A stretch of 64,000 nt of DNA from Verrucomicrobiales bacterium. Lineage in GTDB: Bacteria > Verrucomicrobiota > Verrucomicrobiia > Verrucomicrobiales > V1-33. The position numbers were made by a program, and so were the translations under genes. Under the pieces are notes generated by a model. The model was given only the letters and a program-made list of their open reading frames with translations, ran no database searches and was not told the origin of the DNA. Of this stretch, positions 1-9,347 are shown one piece after another (the stretch's first letter is position 1; each line of letters begins with the position of its first letter). The stretch spans positions 168,970-232,969 of the forward strand of contig JAQGPJ010000049.1 of the NCBI GenBank assembly GCA_028293125.1, written 5' to 3'.

Positions 1-3000
1 AAGTTCGCCGCTCACCGCGAGAATACTGTCGCGGATTTCCTCCGCACTGAGGCGCCTGCGGGGAAAGGGCGTGAACAGTCCGGACGCCTGCGTGCCGTCG
101 CTGTTTCCTGATTCCTGCTGATACGCTGCGCTCAGCATGATCAGCCGGTGCATCGCCTTGATCGACCAGCCGCGCTGGACGAATTTCGCCGCGAGAAAAT
201 CGAGAAGCTCCGGATGCGCCGGCGGCTCGCTGCGGGTGCCGAAATCATTGGCTGTCCGCACGAGGCCGCGCCCGAAGTGATATTGCCAAAGGCGGTTCAC
301 CATCACACGCGCGGTCAGAGGATTGTCGGCGCGCGTCAGCCACTGCGCGAGTTCGAGCCGTCCGCTGCCGGTCGTGCCAGAGGGAAGCTCCCCGTGTCCG
401 AGCGCCTTGATGAATCCCCGGCGCACTTTTTCGCCTGCATGGTCCGGCTCGCCGCGGATTTGAATGCGCGCCTCGTGCGGCGTCCCCTCGGAGACACCGT
501 AGGCAAGATCGACCGGACCGGCAATGAACTGCGCGCGCGCCTTCCGCCTGCGTTGTTCCTCATCGGAGGAAAGCTGCGCGGCCTGCTGGCGCAACTCTTC
601 GATCCTCGCCTTCCGTGATGCTCGCCCGTCGCCGGCGATCCGCACCTCCGCTGCCCCGAACGATGGGAGCGGATTTGTTCCGACCGCGAAATTGTCGGCG
701 TCGAGCGCGGGCTTCACGCCGCCAATATGGCCGTAGCTGTCGATGAATGAGTAATCGATGCTCCCGTCCCATCCTGTCGCGAACCGGCCGGTGAATTCGG
801 TGCGGCTGGATGCCGAGGCGATGAAGCCGGTGTAGCTCCTCTCCTTCAGGTTGAGCGCGGCCTGCACCTGATACCATTCGCCGATTTTCAGCGGCTGAAC
901 GGCATCGCGCGCGTTGCCGCTGCGGCGGAAAAATCCGCTGCCATTGAAGAAGAGTTCCACCGCCGCGGAATTGCCGGGCCCATGTCCAAGATAGTAGCGC
1001 CATGAGCCCGCTCCGCCCCCATCCATGCCTGCGCAGCGGAAGTCGAAGCTGACAAACACGTGCTCCGTCGTTTCCGCTTTCCACGCCGTCGGCAGAGCCA
1101 CTCCGAATCCGTTGTAATCGCCGCTGTTTGGCATGTGCAGGCCAAGATTCCCGCCCGCATACAGATTGTGATACGGGCTTTGCGACCCGGCGGAGATCCT
1201 CACCACGCTGTTTGGTCCAGGATTCCAGGGCTTTGCGGGCGGCGCGCTGTCTTTCTGCAATTCAAAGTCGCCATCGAGTCCCGCGAGCGCATCCAGCTCG
1301 GCATTCAAGGCCGCGAGCCGCGAATCCTGCGCAGGCCTGCCGGGCGGCGTGGCCGAGACCGGGGGGATCGGTGCTTCCTGCACGGCGATGTTGTCGAGAT
1401 CAAGCGCCGGGTGCGGGTCCTTCGGGACGCCGGATGAATCCACGGTCACGAAGCTGAGCACACCCGCCCACGCTGCGGCGAACGGCTTGCTGTCAAAGAC
1501 CGCGACTTCACCCGGGACGCCGACGCTGCCGCTGAAGGTCCGCGATTTTAGATCAAGCGTGAGCTGCAGGCTCTGCCACTGGCCCGGCTTCGGCGGCCGG
1601 ATGATTTCCCCGCCGGGCAGCATCACCGCATCATATGAAATGAACACCTCCACCGCGGGCGCGTCCGCGGCGCCGACCATGAAGCGATGCCGTCCGTGCG
1701 CCGCCGCGTCACCAGTCGCGCGGAAATCGAGATTCACATGTACCATGCCCTGTGTGAGCGAAGGGTGCAATGTTTGCCGGATGGCGTATTCCTCCGCGCC
1801 CGCCGCCACATTCACGCCGACGCCGCCGAACGGATACAGGTTCCTGAACGGGCTCTGCGCGCTGGGCGTGACCGAGACTTTTCCGTCATAAAACCATGGC
1901 TGCACCAGCACGCCATTGCTGCCGCCGGATGCCGCATGCTGCATTTCGAAGTTGCCGTCGATGTCATCCAGCGGGCACAGCACGCCCCCCGGCGTCAGGC
2001 CCGCGGACACGAAGTCCGCGTCCAGTTCGCGCCACTTGTTCCGCGACTCCTCCGGCGGCACGAGCGGCGCCAGTGCGCGATACTTCTGCTTTTGCTCCGA
2101 GCCCGGAAACGCATACCGTGTGCTCTCAAAAATTCCATAGAGTCCATAATATTCCGTTGTCGAGACCGGATCGAACTTGTGGTTGTGGCACCGCGCGCAG
2201 CCCAGCGTCAGTCCCAGCACGCTCTGGCCGAGCGTGTCGATCGTGTCCTGGATCGTGAGGTGGTGATAGTTCTCCGAGTCGAACCCGAACCGCCGTGAAA
2301 TCGCAAGATAGCCCGTCGCTGTCACGCGCTCCGCATAATTTTCGCGCGGTCCCCCGCGCGCCATGATATCGCCCGCGACCTGCTCGCGGATGAACTCGTC
2401 ATACGGTTTGTCCGCGTTCAACGCGTCAATGACGTAATTCCGATAACGCCACGCCTCAGGTGCCGGGTAGTCCGCCGTATCGCCCGCCGTGTCCGCATAG
2501 CGCACCACATCCAGCCAGTGCCTCCCCCAATGCTCGCCATAGTGCCGCGACGCAAGCAGGCGCTCCACGAGCGCCGCGGCCGGCGCATCCACTGAGACCG
2601 GATCCCCGCACGTTTTTACAAATGCCTCCACCTCCTCCGGAGTCGGCGGCAGGCCGGTGAGGTCATAAGTCATCCGCCGGATCAATGCCCGCGGGCTGGC
2701 GCGGGGTGCGGGCTTTGCGCCAATGAACGCATCCACCTCGTTTTTCACCCACTCCCTGTTGGTCACCGCTGGCACCGGCGGATTTGTGACGGGCTCGAAT
2801 GCCCAGTGCTTCCCGGCCTTCACCGGCACCGCATCCGCCGGGAACGGCGCGCCCATCTTCACCCACTCCGAAAAATCCGCCACCACTGCGGGCGGCAGCG
2901 TCCCGCGTCCGTCCCCGTCCGGCGGCATCGCCAAATCCTTGTCCACACGGCGCACCGCCTTGATCAGGAGACTTCCCTCGGCATTGCCCGGCACCACCAC

Positions 3001-3216
3001 CGTTCCCGAATCCCCGCCGGCCATCAGCGCCTCGCGCGAATCAAGCTTCAGCCCGCCCTTCGACGTTCCCGCCGCCGTACTGTGGCACTCGTAGCACTGC
3101 GCTGCCAGTACCGGCCGGATCCTGTTTTCAAAAAAAGCCGAACCCTCTCCGGCAGCCGCCTGCCAGGGATGGCATGCGAACACTCCTGCCGCCATGATCA
3201 TGCGCACCGCGCTCAT
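1..3216 (-). CDS. Planctomycete cytochrome C / DUF1549 / DUF1553 domain protein (5' part, C-terminus off the window)
   Basis: An open minus-strand frame runs without a stop to base 1, so at least 1072 residues are present and the C-terminus is missing. From ATG 3216 the order is: signal peptide (about residues 1-22), a haem-type CYECH motif at 41-45 (planctomycete cytochrome C domain), a DUF1549 block from about 170 to 370 ending in CARCHNHKFDP at 340-350, two related insert modules (about 410-595 and 635-845), a short charged linker, and the beginning of DUF1553 from about 955. Proteins of this architecture are abundant in Planctomycetes and Verrucomicrobia and are thought to be exported; their reaction is not established. 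An in-frame ATG at 3279 would add 21 residues that look unlike a signal peptide, so 3216 is preferred. No ribosome binding site is evident at either start. Confidence 0.85.
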   Translation of the reverse strand, partial: MSAVRMIMAAGVFACHPWQAAAGEGSAFFENRIRPVLAAQCYECHSTAAGTSKGGLKLDSREALMAGGDSGTVVVPGNAEGSLLIKAVRRVDKDLAMPPDGDGRGTLPPAVVADFSEWVKMGAPFPADAVPVKAGKHWAFEPVTNPPVPAVTNREWVKNEVDAFIGAKPAPRASPRALIRRMTYDLTGLPPTPEEVEAFVKTCGDPVSVDAPAAALVERLLASRHYGEHWGRHWLDVVRYADTAGDTADYPAPEAWRYRNYVIDALNADKPYDEFIREQVAGDIMARGGPRENYAERVTATGYLAISRRFGFDSENYHHLTIQDTIDTLGQSVLGLTLGCARCHNHKFDPVSTTEYYGLYGIFESTRYAFPGSEQKQKYRALAPLVPPEESRNKWRELDADFVSAGLTPGGVLCPLDDIDGNFEMQHAASGGSNGVLVQPWFYDGKVSVTPSAQSPFRNLYPFGGVGVNVAAGAEEYAIRQTLHPSLTQGMVHVNLDFRATGDAAAHGRHRFMVGAADAPAVEVFISYDAVMLPGGEIIRPPKPGQWQSLQLTLDLKSRTFSGSVGVPGEVAVFDSKPFAAAWAGVLSFVTVDSSGVPKDPHPALDLDNIAVQEAPIPPVSATPPGRPAQDSRLAALNAELDALAGLDGDFELQKDSAPPAKPWNPGPNSVVRISAGSQSPYHNLYAGGNLGLHMPNSGDYNGFGVALPTAWKAETTEHVFVSFDFRCAGMDGGGAGSWRYYLGHGPGNSAAVELFFNGSGFFRRSGNARDAVQPLKIGEWYQVQAALNLKERSYTGFIASASSRTEFTGRFATGWDGSIDYSFIDSYGHIGGVKPALDADNFAVGTNPLPSFGAAEVRIAGDGRASRKARIEELRQQAAQLSSDEEQRRRKARAQFIAGPVDLAYGVSEGTPHEARIQIRGEPDHAGEKVRRGFIKALGHGELPSGTTGSGRLELAQWLTRADNPLTARVMVNRLWQYHFGRGLVRTANDFGTRSEPPAHPELLDFLAAKFVQRGWSIKAMHRLIMLSAAYQQESGNSDGTQASGLFTPFPRRRLSAEEIRDSILAVSGEL

Positions 3217-3745
3217 GATCCCGTCATGACCACGCGGCCCGGGGTGATGCGGGAAAAAGCGGAGCAGCGGGGAAGCCATAGTGGGTGATGGTTACTGCTT
3301 CGTCTCAAATTCCAAATCGGACGGACCGGTGTCAGTCCCTGATGTAATACAATGTCATTAAGGATTTATTTCTGTTATGGAAAGTGTGGCTGTGAATTTC
3401 TGTGAGGTTGGGGCTCCCATTTCAGGCCAGGTCTTGGCGGGCAGGCATTCGGCGTGCTGACAGCATCGGGGTGGGCACGGTCCGATGAGGGCAGTGGCCA
3501 GCGGGCTGGAGAAGGATCCGGCGCACGGACTCCGCCGTCTGAAAGGCCCTCCCCCGGCTTGAGCACGGGGAAGAATTTTTTCCGGGCAGCCAAGTGCCTG
3601 CGCGGGACTGGTTTACAGCGCCACTCCCTGCTCCCGGCATCAGGCCAATGACTCCGTGGACCGCGCCATGCATGGTCCGCGCTTGGAGCAGGTCCCAAGC
3701 CGCCCTGCACATCGCTTTGAGCCTTTAAAATCGATCCTGATAGAA

Positions 3746-3827
3746 CCTTCGCAAAATAAACTGCCCAATTTTCCCTCGATTCTCCCCGATGAACAGAGCT
3801 TAAATCAGGCAGTTTGTTCTGCGAAGG
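3746..3827 (-). repeat. Dispersed repeat, copy 1 (imperfect palindrome)
   Basis: The arms CCTTCGCAAAATAAACTGCC and GGCAGTTTGTTCTGCGAAGG form an inverted repeat with two mismatches around a 42-base centre. Read on the minus strand, the element aligns without gaps to 12598-12681, sharing the exact block GCAGAACAAACTGCCTGATT. In both copies one frame stays open and gives related peptides (QNKLPDL here, QNKLPDF there). It could be a REP/MITE-like element or the remnant of a repeated coding segment. Confidence 0.7.
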
Positions 3828-3879
3828 CTCCTCAAGTTCAGTTTCAACTGTTCCCGCTCCCAGTATTCCTCCGCTTCCA

Positions 3880-3899
3880 GCATTGAAATTTTTCAATGC
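3880..3899 (-). terminator. Hairpin downstream of the S10 peptidase gene
   Basis: A perfect 9-bp stem (GCATTGAAA / TTTCAATGC) begins 13 bases beyond the peptidase stop codon on the minus strand. No T-run follows on that strand, so intrinsic termination is only a guess. Confidence 0.3.
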
Positions 3900-3911
3900 C
3901 GGGGACGAGCC

Positions 3912-5438
3912 TCAGGGCTTTTTAATAAAGGCCGTGACGTCGGCGGAGAGTTTTTCGAGGGAAGGCAGATTGGTGTACATCATGTGGCCGCCATCGTAGT
4001 GGCCCCACTCGATATTGCCTTGCAGGGCGGGCGGAAGATCCATGTGGCGCACGCTGTAATGCATGTTCTCCGAGGGGGTGGCAAGGTCTTGCCAGCCGCA
4101 GGCAAGGAACACGCGCAGAGAGGGATTGGAGGTCAGCGCCTTGGTGAGCGGGGTGGCGACCTCCAGATACTCGTTGTTGGCACTGAAATTCCACGGGGTC
4201 ATACCGGGGCCGCCCAGGATTTCGTAGGGACGTCCGGTCTGGAAATTGAGGCCCGCGGGATCGGAGAGATAGCGGTTCATCGAGGAGGCGAAGGCTCCCA
4301 GCACCACATCGTAGGAGGGGTCACCCCCTTGGCCGGAGACACGGCCGTCGTAACGGCCGATGACCTTGTTTTCGGACTCGAGCAGGCGCTGGCGGAACAG
4401 GCTGGGGTTGATGCGCAGGTTTTCACGCAGGATGAGTTCCACCGGCAGGCTGGTCAGGATGCTGAGTTCGGCGGCGGTTTTCTGCTTCTGTTCGTCGGAG
4501 ATGGAGGAGCCCAGAAACAGGCTGGTGGCGTAGGGTCCGCGGGCGAAATCCGTGGCCCGCTTCACGGTGCCGGCAAAATCCCGTTGAAGTTCCGGAGCCA
4601 GTTTTTTGTGATAGTGGGCCGTGGCGGCCATGGAGGGCAGCCAACCGATGTAGGGGACATCGTTCTGTTCGTCGGGCATGAGGGTCTTGTAGTCAAAAAG
4701 ACCGCTCACCACAATGAGGCCGTTCAGATACATGCCATAGCGGCTTTGCAGGTGCTCCGCCAGGCCTGCCCCACGGATGCCGCCGTAGCTTTCGCCCATG
4801 AGAAATTTCGGGCTGGACCAGCGCTTGTGGGTGCTCACCCAGAGCCTGACAAAATCGCCCAGGCTCTCGATGTCCTCGCGGTAACCGTGGAACTGGTGCG
4901 CATCCTCGCCCTTCTCCGGACGGCTGAGGCCGGTGCCCACGGGATCCACAAACACGAGATCGCAGTCCGGCAGCAGGGTGAACTCGTTGTCCGTCAGGCC
5001 ATAGGGGGGCGGGGGGGCAGTGACGCCATCCGCCGGCAGCACCACCCGGCGCGGCCCGAAGGCCCCGAGGTGCAGCCACACGCTGGAGCTGCCGGGGCCG
5101 CCATTGAAGCAGAAGCACACCGGACGTTTGGCCATGGTGTCGGCGTCCAGGTCCGTGCGGGTGTAGGCGATGTGGAAAACATCGGCGCGGGGCTCGCCGT
5201 AGGCCTTGGTGAGCGTGAGGGAGCCGGCGGTGGACTTGTAGGCCACCTTCTGCCCTCGGATCGTCATCTCATGCGTCACCTCCGCCACGGGGGCGGCATC
5301 CTCTTTTTTACCGTCGTCCTTTTTCTCCTTCTCCTCCTTTTTGTCCCCGTCCTTGCCGGGCGGCTGCGCCTGGACGGGCAGCAGGGTGGACAGCGTGAGC
5401 AGCAGGACAGCAGGCTTGAGGAATGAGGAGCGGATCAT
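3912..5438 (-). CDS. Secreted serine carboxypeptidase-like protein (peptidase S10)
   Basis: This 508-residue protein has an N-terminal signal peptide (about residues 1-24, ending VQAQ) followed by a Lys/Glu/Asp-rich low-complexity linker (about 28-48). The body shows the hallmarks of peptidase family S10: the oxyanion-hole segment NGGPGSSS at 112-119, the nucleophile motif GESYGG with Ser217, an Asp in CGWQDLATP (Asp451) and a His in YDGGHMMY (His485). Family members remove C-terminal residues from peptides, and this one is expected to act outside the cytoplasm. Length is normal for the bacterial branch. The gene diverges from pyrC, with only 77 bases between the two starts, so both promoters must lie in that short gap. 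Confidence 0.9.
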   Translation of the reverse strand: MIRSSFLKPAVLLLTLSTLLPVQAQPPGKDGDKKEEKEKKDDGKKEDAAPVAEVTHEMTIRGQKVAYKSTAGSLTLTKAYGEPRADVFHIAYTRTDLDADTMAKRPVCFCFNGGPGSSSVWLHLGAFGPRRVVLPADGVTAPPPPYGLTDNEFTLLPDCDLVFVDPVGTGLSRPEKGEDAHQFHGYREDIESLGDFVRLWVSTHKRWSSPKFLMGESYGGIRGAGLAEHLQSRYGMYLNGLIVVSGLFDYKTLMPDEQNDVPYIGWLPSMAATAHYHKKLAPELQRDFAGTVKRATDFARGPYATSLFLGSSISDEQKQKTAAELSILTSLPVELILRENLRINPSLFRQRLLESENKVIGRYDGRVSGQGGDPSYDVVLGAFASSMNRYLSDPAGLNFQTGRPYEILGGPGMTPWNFSANNEYLEVATPLTKALTSNPSLRVFLACGWQDLATPSENMHYSVRHMDLPPALQGNIEWGHYDGGHMMYTNLPSLEKLSADVTAFIKKP

Positions 5439-5515
5439 GGGTTTTTGGATGGGTGACCAGCGTGCATGCGGATTCGCGCTGGAGCGGCGCGGAGAGCTGT
5501 TTATGTCTTAAAACC

Positions 5516-6541
5516 ATGGCTTCCCCGCAATCCGTCACTCTTCACCGCCCCCTCGATATGCACCTGCACCTGCGGGACGGGGATATGCTGCGTCTGGTCT
5601 GTGCCGACAGCGCCGGGCCGTTCGCCGGGGCGGTCATCATGCCGAATCTGGTGCCGCCCGTGACCTCCGCGGAGGTGCTCACCGCTTACCGCGCCCGCAT
5701 TCTGGAGGCCGCCGGCCCCCATGCGGCGGCTTTTCAGCCTCTGATGACCCTTTTTTTCCAGCATTACACCGAGGCCCAGCTGGCGGCGGCGCTGCCGGAC
5801 CTCTTCGCGGTGAAGCTCTATCCCCACGGTGTCACCACCAACAGCGAGAGCGGCATCCACAGCATCAGCGCTGCCGACCCCACCTTCCGGCTGATGGAGG
5901 AGATGGGCATTCCTCTGCTGGTGCACGGGGAAACCACGGGATTTGTGCTGGACCGGGAGACGGAGTTTCTGTCTGTCTATGAAACCCTGGCCACCCGGTT
6001 TCCCCGGCTGCGGATTGTCATGGAGCATATCACCACCGCTGCCGCGGTGACGCTGCTGGACCGTTTTGAAAATCTCCATGCGACCGTCACCGCGCATCAT
6101 CTGATCATCACCCTCGACGATGTGGCGGGCGGGATGCTGCAGCCCCATCTGTTCTGCAAGCCCATCGCCAAACGTCCCTCCGACCGCGACGCTCTGCTGG
6201 CCGCGGCCCTGGCCGCGCATCCGAAGCTGATGATGGGCAGCGACAGCGCCCCGCACCCGCGCGAGGCCAAGGAATGCTGCGGCTGCGCGGCCGGCGTTTA
6301 CTCCGCGCCCGTGCTGCTGCCCCGGCTGGCGCAGCTGTTCGCGGACCATGGCGCTCTGGACCATCTTCAGGCGTTTATCAGCGGCAACGCCTGCCGCATC
6401 CACGGCCTGAATCCGCCTGACAAATCCATCACCCTGGTCCGCGAATCCTGGACGGTTCCGACGCGCTGCGGGGATGGCTCCGGCCCCACGGTGGTGCCTT
6501 GGGAGGCCGGGAGTGAACTGGAGTGGAGAGTGAAGGCCTGA
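5516..6541 (+). CDS. pyrC: Dihydroorotase, class II
   Basis: The enzyme cyclises carbamoyl-aspartate to dihydroorotate, the third step of UMP synthesis. The 341-residue product matches the short E. coli-type family. It carries the metal-binding HLHLR motif (His16, His18, Arg20), Lys100 in FAVKLYPHG (the lysine carboxylated in this family), EHITT near residue 180 and GSDSAPH near 240, which supplies the catalytic Asp. I use ATG 5516; an in-frame ATG at 5423 would add 31 residues lacking family similarity and overlap the divergent peptidase start. No other pyrimidine genes are adjacent. A strong intrinsic terminator follows at 6554. Confidence 0.95.
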   Translation: MASPQSVTLHRPLDMHLHLRDGDMLRLVCADSAGPFAGAVIMPNLVPPVTSAEVLTAYRARILEAAGPHAAAFQPLMTLFFQHYTEAQLAAALPDLFAVKLYPHGVTTNSESGIHSISAADPTFRLMEEMGIPLLVHGETTGFVLDRETEFLSVYETLATRFPRLRIVMEHITTAAAVTLLDRFENLHATVTAHHLIITLDDVAGGMLQPHLFCKPIAKRPSDRDALLAAALAAHPKLMMGSDSAPHPREAKECCGCAAGVYSAPVLLPRLAQLFADHGALDHLQAFISGNACRIHGLNPPDKSITLVRESWTVPTRCGDGSGPTVVPWEAGSELEWRVKA

Positions 6542-6553
6542 AGGGTGCAGCCG

Positions 6554-6578
6554 GAACTGCGGCCCGGCAGTTCTTTTT
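6554..6578 (+). terminator. Intrinsic terminator of pyrC
   Basis: The stem GAACTGC / GCAGTTC with loop GGCCCG is followed directly by TTTTT. It lies 12 bases after the pyrC stop and separates pyrC from the convergent E2 gene. Confidence 0.8.
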
Positions 6579-6605
6579 CATTTGGACGCTGCCAAACGCT
6601 TTGCC

Positions 6606-7931
6606 TTAAAGTGTCTCCGGCCTGCTCATCAGTTCGGTGACCCGGGAGAGGAGGCGCCCGGCCCCGCCGCCGTCGAGCACCCGGTGGTCAAAGCTCAGGG
6701 TCAGATCCGCCTGGGTCCGGGGCTGGAAGGATTGGGTGACGGGATCCCAAACCGGGGATTTTTCACCCGCGCCCAGTCCCATCAGCAGGGTCTGCTCGGG
6801 CAGGGGGATGGGTGTGGCCCAAAGAATACCAAAAGTGCCGAAATTGGTGATGGTGGCGATCCCGGGGCCGCGGGCCTCCGGCGGCAGCTTGCGGGCGCGG
6901 GCTCGCTGGACGAGGTCGTTGTAGAGCGGCACCATGTCCGCCAGGGTGCGGGTATTGGCATCCCGGATCACCGGAACCAGCACGCCGGCCTCCACCTCGA
7001 CGGCGAAGCCGAGATCGATGGCCGACGGGTGGATGATGCGGTTGCCGACCAGCCGGCCGGCGACAGCGGTGTTTTCTGAAAGGGCGATGGCCAGGGCCCT
7101 CAGGAAATAAAGCGCGGGGCCGGCCTTGAGGTCCGCGGGGGTCTGCCGGCGGTGTGCCAGCATGGGATCGAGATCCACCCGGATGCCGACGGTGGCCAAC
7201 GGACGGGTCCAGCTGCGGCGCATGGAGTCCGCCACCGCAATGCGCATGGGGCTGGCAGGGGTGGTGTGGTGCTTGTCCAGCTGGGCCATGAAGGCCTCGA
7301 AATCCTCCACCGTTACACGCCCCCCGGAGCCGCTGCCGGCCACGGCGGAGAGATCGGCGGCATTGAGCCCCATCTCCACCATGCGGGCGCGGAGCCGGGG
7401 GGAGATGTAATGGGCACCCCCTGCATTCACCGGCACCGGCAATCCCGTCAGAGTGGGGTGCACCCCACCGGCGGCGGAGGGTGTCATGGCGATGGAGGAG
7501 TCCACGCGGAAATGCAGGCCGGCGGTGTCGTCCTCCCCGTTTCCCGCAGTCGGGGCGGATCCATTGGAGCAGGTGCCGGAACCGTTGGCCGCGGAGGCGG
7601 CGGTGCCGTGGCGGGAAAGGGGGAGGGCGTCCCCGCTTTCAGTGTCCGGGGGGGAGGGCTCCGGCACCATGCCGGCGCGGGCGGCCTCCTCCTCACTGAC
7701 GGTGAGGTATCCCAGGACCGAGCCCACGGGATAACTGACGCCGATTTCACAGGTCAGCTCCTCCACCACGCCGGAGCAGGGAATAGTCACGCTCATCGTG
7801 GCCTTCTGGGTCTCCACCTCCATGATTTCCTGGTCCGTCTGCACGGAGTCGCCGGAGACCACATCCATCCGCAGGAGCGTAGCCTCCGCGATGGATTCAC
7901 CGAGCTGGGGCATGAGAATGGGGATGCGCAT
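6606..7931 (-). CDS. Dihydrolipoamide acyltransferase (E2) of a 2-oxoacid dehydrogenase complex
   Basis: This 441-residue E2 has the classical layout. An N-terminal lipoyl domain (about 1-80) carries the lipoylated Lys43 in ETQKATMSV. A Pro/Ser/Gly-rich linker follows, then a peripheral-subunit-binding domain near 178-217 (SPRLRARMVEMGL), a second linker, and a catalytic domain ending in HRVLDGG with His416 and Asp420. It transfers acyl groups from lipoamide to CoA. Whether the substrate is pyruvate or a branched-chain 2-oxoacid cannot be decided, because no E1 or E3 gene lies nearby. The ETQKA sequence replaces the common ETDKA, a tolerated variant. The gene is on the same strand as trpC, 140 bases downstream of it. 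Confidence 0.9.
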   Translation of the reverse strand: MRIPILMPQLGESIAEATLLRMDVVSGDSVQTDQEIMEVETQKATMSVTIPCSGVVEELTCEIGVSYPVGSVLGYLTVSEEEAARAGMVPEPSPPDTESGDALPLSRHGTAASAANGSGTCSNGSAPTAGNGEDDTAGLHFRVDSSIAMTPSAAGGVHPTLTGLPVPVNAGGAHYISPRLRARMVEMGLNAADLSAVAGSGSGGRVTVEDFEAFMAQLDKHHTTPASPMRIAVADSMRRSWTRPLATVGIRVDLDPMLAHRRQTPADLKAGPALYFLRALAIALSENTAVAGRLVGNRIIHPSAIDLGFAVEVEAGVLVPVIRDANTRTLADMVPLYNDLVQRARARKLPPEARGPGIATITNFGTFGILWATPIPLPEQTLLMGLGAGEKSPVWDPVTQSFQPRTQADLTLSFDHRVLDGGGAGRLLSRVTELMSRPETL

Positions 7932-8071
7932 GAGGGAAAACGGATCGGGTGAAAAACAGAGGGATTTCCGGACACTGGCAGCATGCCGCCTGCGTGCAAG
8001 GCTTTCTAAAGCCGCGCCCCGGCTGTCCGCACGGAGGAGGGAACAGGGATGGCCGGCGATGAGGGCAGGAA

Positions 8072-8896
8072 TCAGTCCGGAGTCCGGCCCCGGCCATGGG
8101 AATCTTGCACCGCACCCGCCACGCTTTCATGAAAGGCGGCGATGGCCTGGGCGGGATCCTCGGCGCGCATCAGGCTCTCGCCGGCAAGAATGCCATTGGC
8201 TCCCCACTCAAAAACCTGACGGGCGTCGGCGGGGGTTTTAATGCCGCTCTCGCTGATCAGCAGCAGGCCGTCCGGCACCTCCTCGCTCAGATCGCCGGTG
8301 GTCTTCAGATCCACCACAAACGTCTTCAGATTCCGGTTATTGACCCCAATGATCCGGGCGTCGGTGGAGAGGGCGCGCTCCAACTCCTCCGCGTCGTGGA
8401 CCTCCACCAGCACATCCAGCTGGCAGGTTTCGGCCACCGTCAGCAGATGCACCAGCTCCTCCTGGGTCAGGGCGGCCACGATCAGCAGGATGGCGTCGGC
8501 CCCGGCGACCACGGACTCGTAGATCTGCACCTCGTCCACGATGAAGTCCTTCCGCAGCAGCGGCACACCGGTGGCGGCCCGGATAAGGGAAAGGTAGCTC
8601 AGATGACCTTGGAAGTATCTCTCATCCGTCAGCACCGAGATGGCATTGGCGCCGCCGGAGTCATAGCATTTGGCCATCAGCACCGGATCAAAATTCTCTG
8701 CGATCACCCCCACGCTGGGCGAGGCTTTCTTCACCTCCGCAATGACCGCCAGCGACTCCGGCCCCAGATCCAGGGCGAGGTGAAAAGAGCGGAAATCATT
8801 GCGCTCCAGCGCGGCCAGCCTCAGGGCCTCCGTGCGGGGGCGGATTTTCTCCACTTCGAGGCGTTTGTGGGCGATGATTTCAGCGAGTTTATTCAT
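8072..8896 (-). CDS. trpC: Indole-3-glycerol phosphate synthase
   Basis: The 274-residue TIM-barrel enzyme closes the indole ring in tryptophan synthesis by converting carboxyphenylamino-deoxyribulose phosphate to indole-glycerol phosphate. Family signatures are clear: IAEVKKASPSVGVI with the catalytic lysine and phosphate-binding serines, LRKDFIVDEVQIYES, VEVHDAEELERAL, IGVNNRNLKTF and the phosphate-grip segment ISESGIKTPAD. The sequence is full length. No other trp gene is adjacent, so the pathway is dispersed in this genome. The divergent neighbour is tRNA-Gly. Confidence 0.95.
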   Translation of the reverse strand: MNKLAEIIAHKRLEVEKIRPRTEALRLAALERNDFRSFHLALDLGPESLAVIAEVKKASPSVGVIAENFDPVLMAKCYDSGGANAISVLTDERYFQGHLSYLSLIRAATGVPLLRKDFIVDEVQIYESVVAGADAILLIVAALTQEELVHLLTVAETCQLDVLVEVHDAEELERALSTDARIIGVNNRNLKTFVVDLKTTGDLSEEVPDGLLLISESGIKTPADARQVFEWGANGILAGESLMRAEDPAQAIAAFHESVAGAVQDSHGRGRTPD

Positions 8897-8956
8897 GGGA
8901 TCAGAAAAGGGAAAAAGGGAGGCGGAAAGAAAAATCCAACAAATTGAAAAAATGGC

Positions 8957-8984
8957 TTGCGGAAAGCGGGAATTCGAGAATACT
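8957..8984 (+). promoter_or_regulatory. Possible promoter of tRNA-Gly
   Basis: TTGCGG (8957-8962) and AATACT (8979-8984) are separated by 16 bases, about 40 bases before the tRNA. The match to the sigma-70 consensus is partial. Confidence 0.35.
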
Positions 8985-9023
8985 TGCCGTCCGCCACCGT
9001 GAGAGTCAAATCTCCAACGGCAT

Positions 9024-9098
9024 GCGGGCGTAGCTCAGGGGTAGAGCGCAACCTTGCCAAGGTTGATGTCGGGCGTTCGAATCGCCTCGCCCGCTCCA
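9024..9098 (+). tRNA. tRNA-Gly (anticodon GCC)
   Basis: A full cloverleaf can be folded. The acceptor stem pairs GCGGGCG (9024-9030) with CGCCCGC (9088-9094). The D arm is AGCTCAGGGGTAGAGC and the anticodon stem-loop ACCTTGCCAAGGT has anticodon GCC. The T arm is GGGCGTTCGAATCGCC. Discriminator T9095 is followed by an encoded CCA (9096-9098). The gene stands alone. Confidence 0.97.
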
Positions 9099-9347
9099 TC
9101 TTCATATTCAGAAAATGATGAGGATGGAGCGGCTCACCGGGAACAAAACCGGGCACGGCTCCAATCAAAACCAACAGGGCTCAGAGTGCCGTTTGAGCAG
9201 AGCGCAGAGCTATCCGTTATAAAACCGTGCTTATCCGGTAACTGGAATCCAATCCCATTCAGCTGCTTCCGCTGTTTTCATGGAGAGTGTTCTGGAGGGT
9301 AACCACGCCTCCCATGAAAAATGGAATATTCCGCAGTTTCCGGGAAC
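9099..9347. other. Intergenic region after tRNA-Gly
   Basis: No convincing gene is visible. Its first part can pair with the tRNA 3' end: GCTCCATCTTCAT (9093-9105) with ATGAGGATGGAGC (9118-9130), allowing one G-U pair. This may be a processing or termination hairpin, though no T-run follows. Confidence 0.4.

Larger units (their letters stand above)
3217..3911. other. Intergenic region carrying a repeat copy and a hairpin
   Basis: About 690 bases without a convincing gene lie between the S10 peptidase stop and the start of the DUF1549 protein. The frames that stay open here have no recognisable domain. The region contains one copy of a dispersed inverted repeat (3746-3827, listed separately) and a perfect 9-bp hairpin at 3880-3899 just beyond the peptidase stop. 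The 3' end around 3300-3380 is more AT-rich and may hold the promoter of the DUF1549 gene, but I see no clear -35/-10 pair. Confidence 0.5.

Noticed and set aside
3375..3896. A 173-codon minus-strand frame in the first large gap
   Set aside because: Its only repeated part is the dispersed repeat; the rest has no domain and unnatural composition.
5423..5515. Longer N-terminus for pyrC
   Set aside because: The extra 31 residues lack dihydroorotase similarity and occupy the divergent promoter region.
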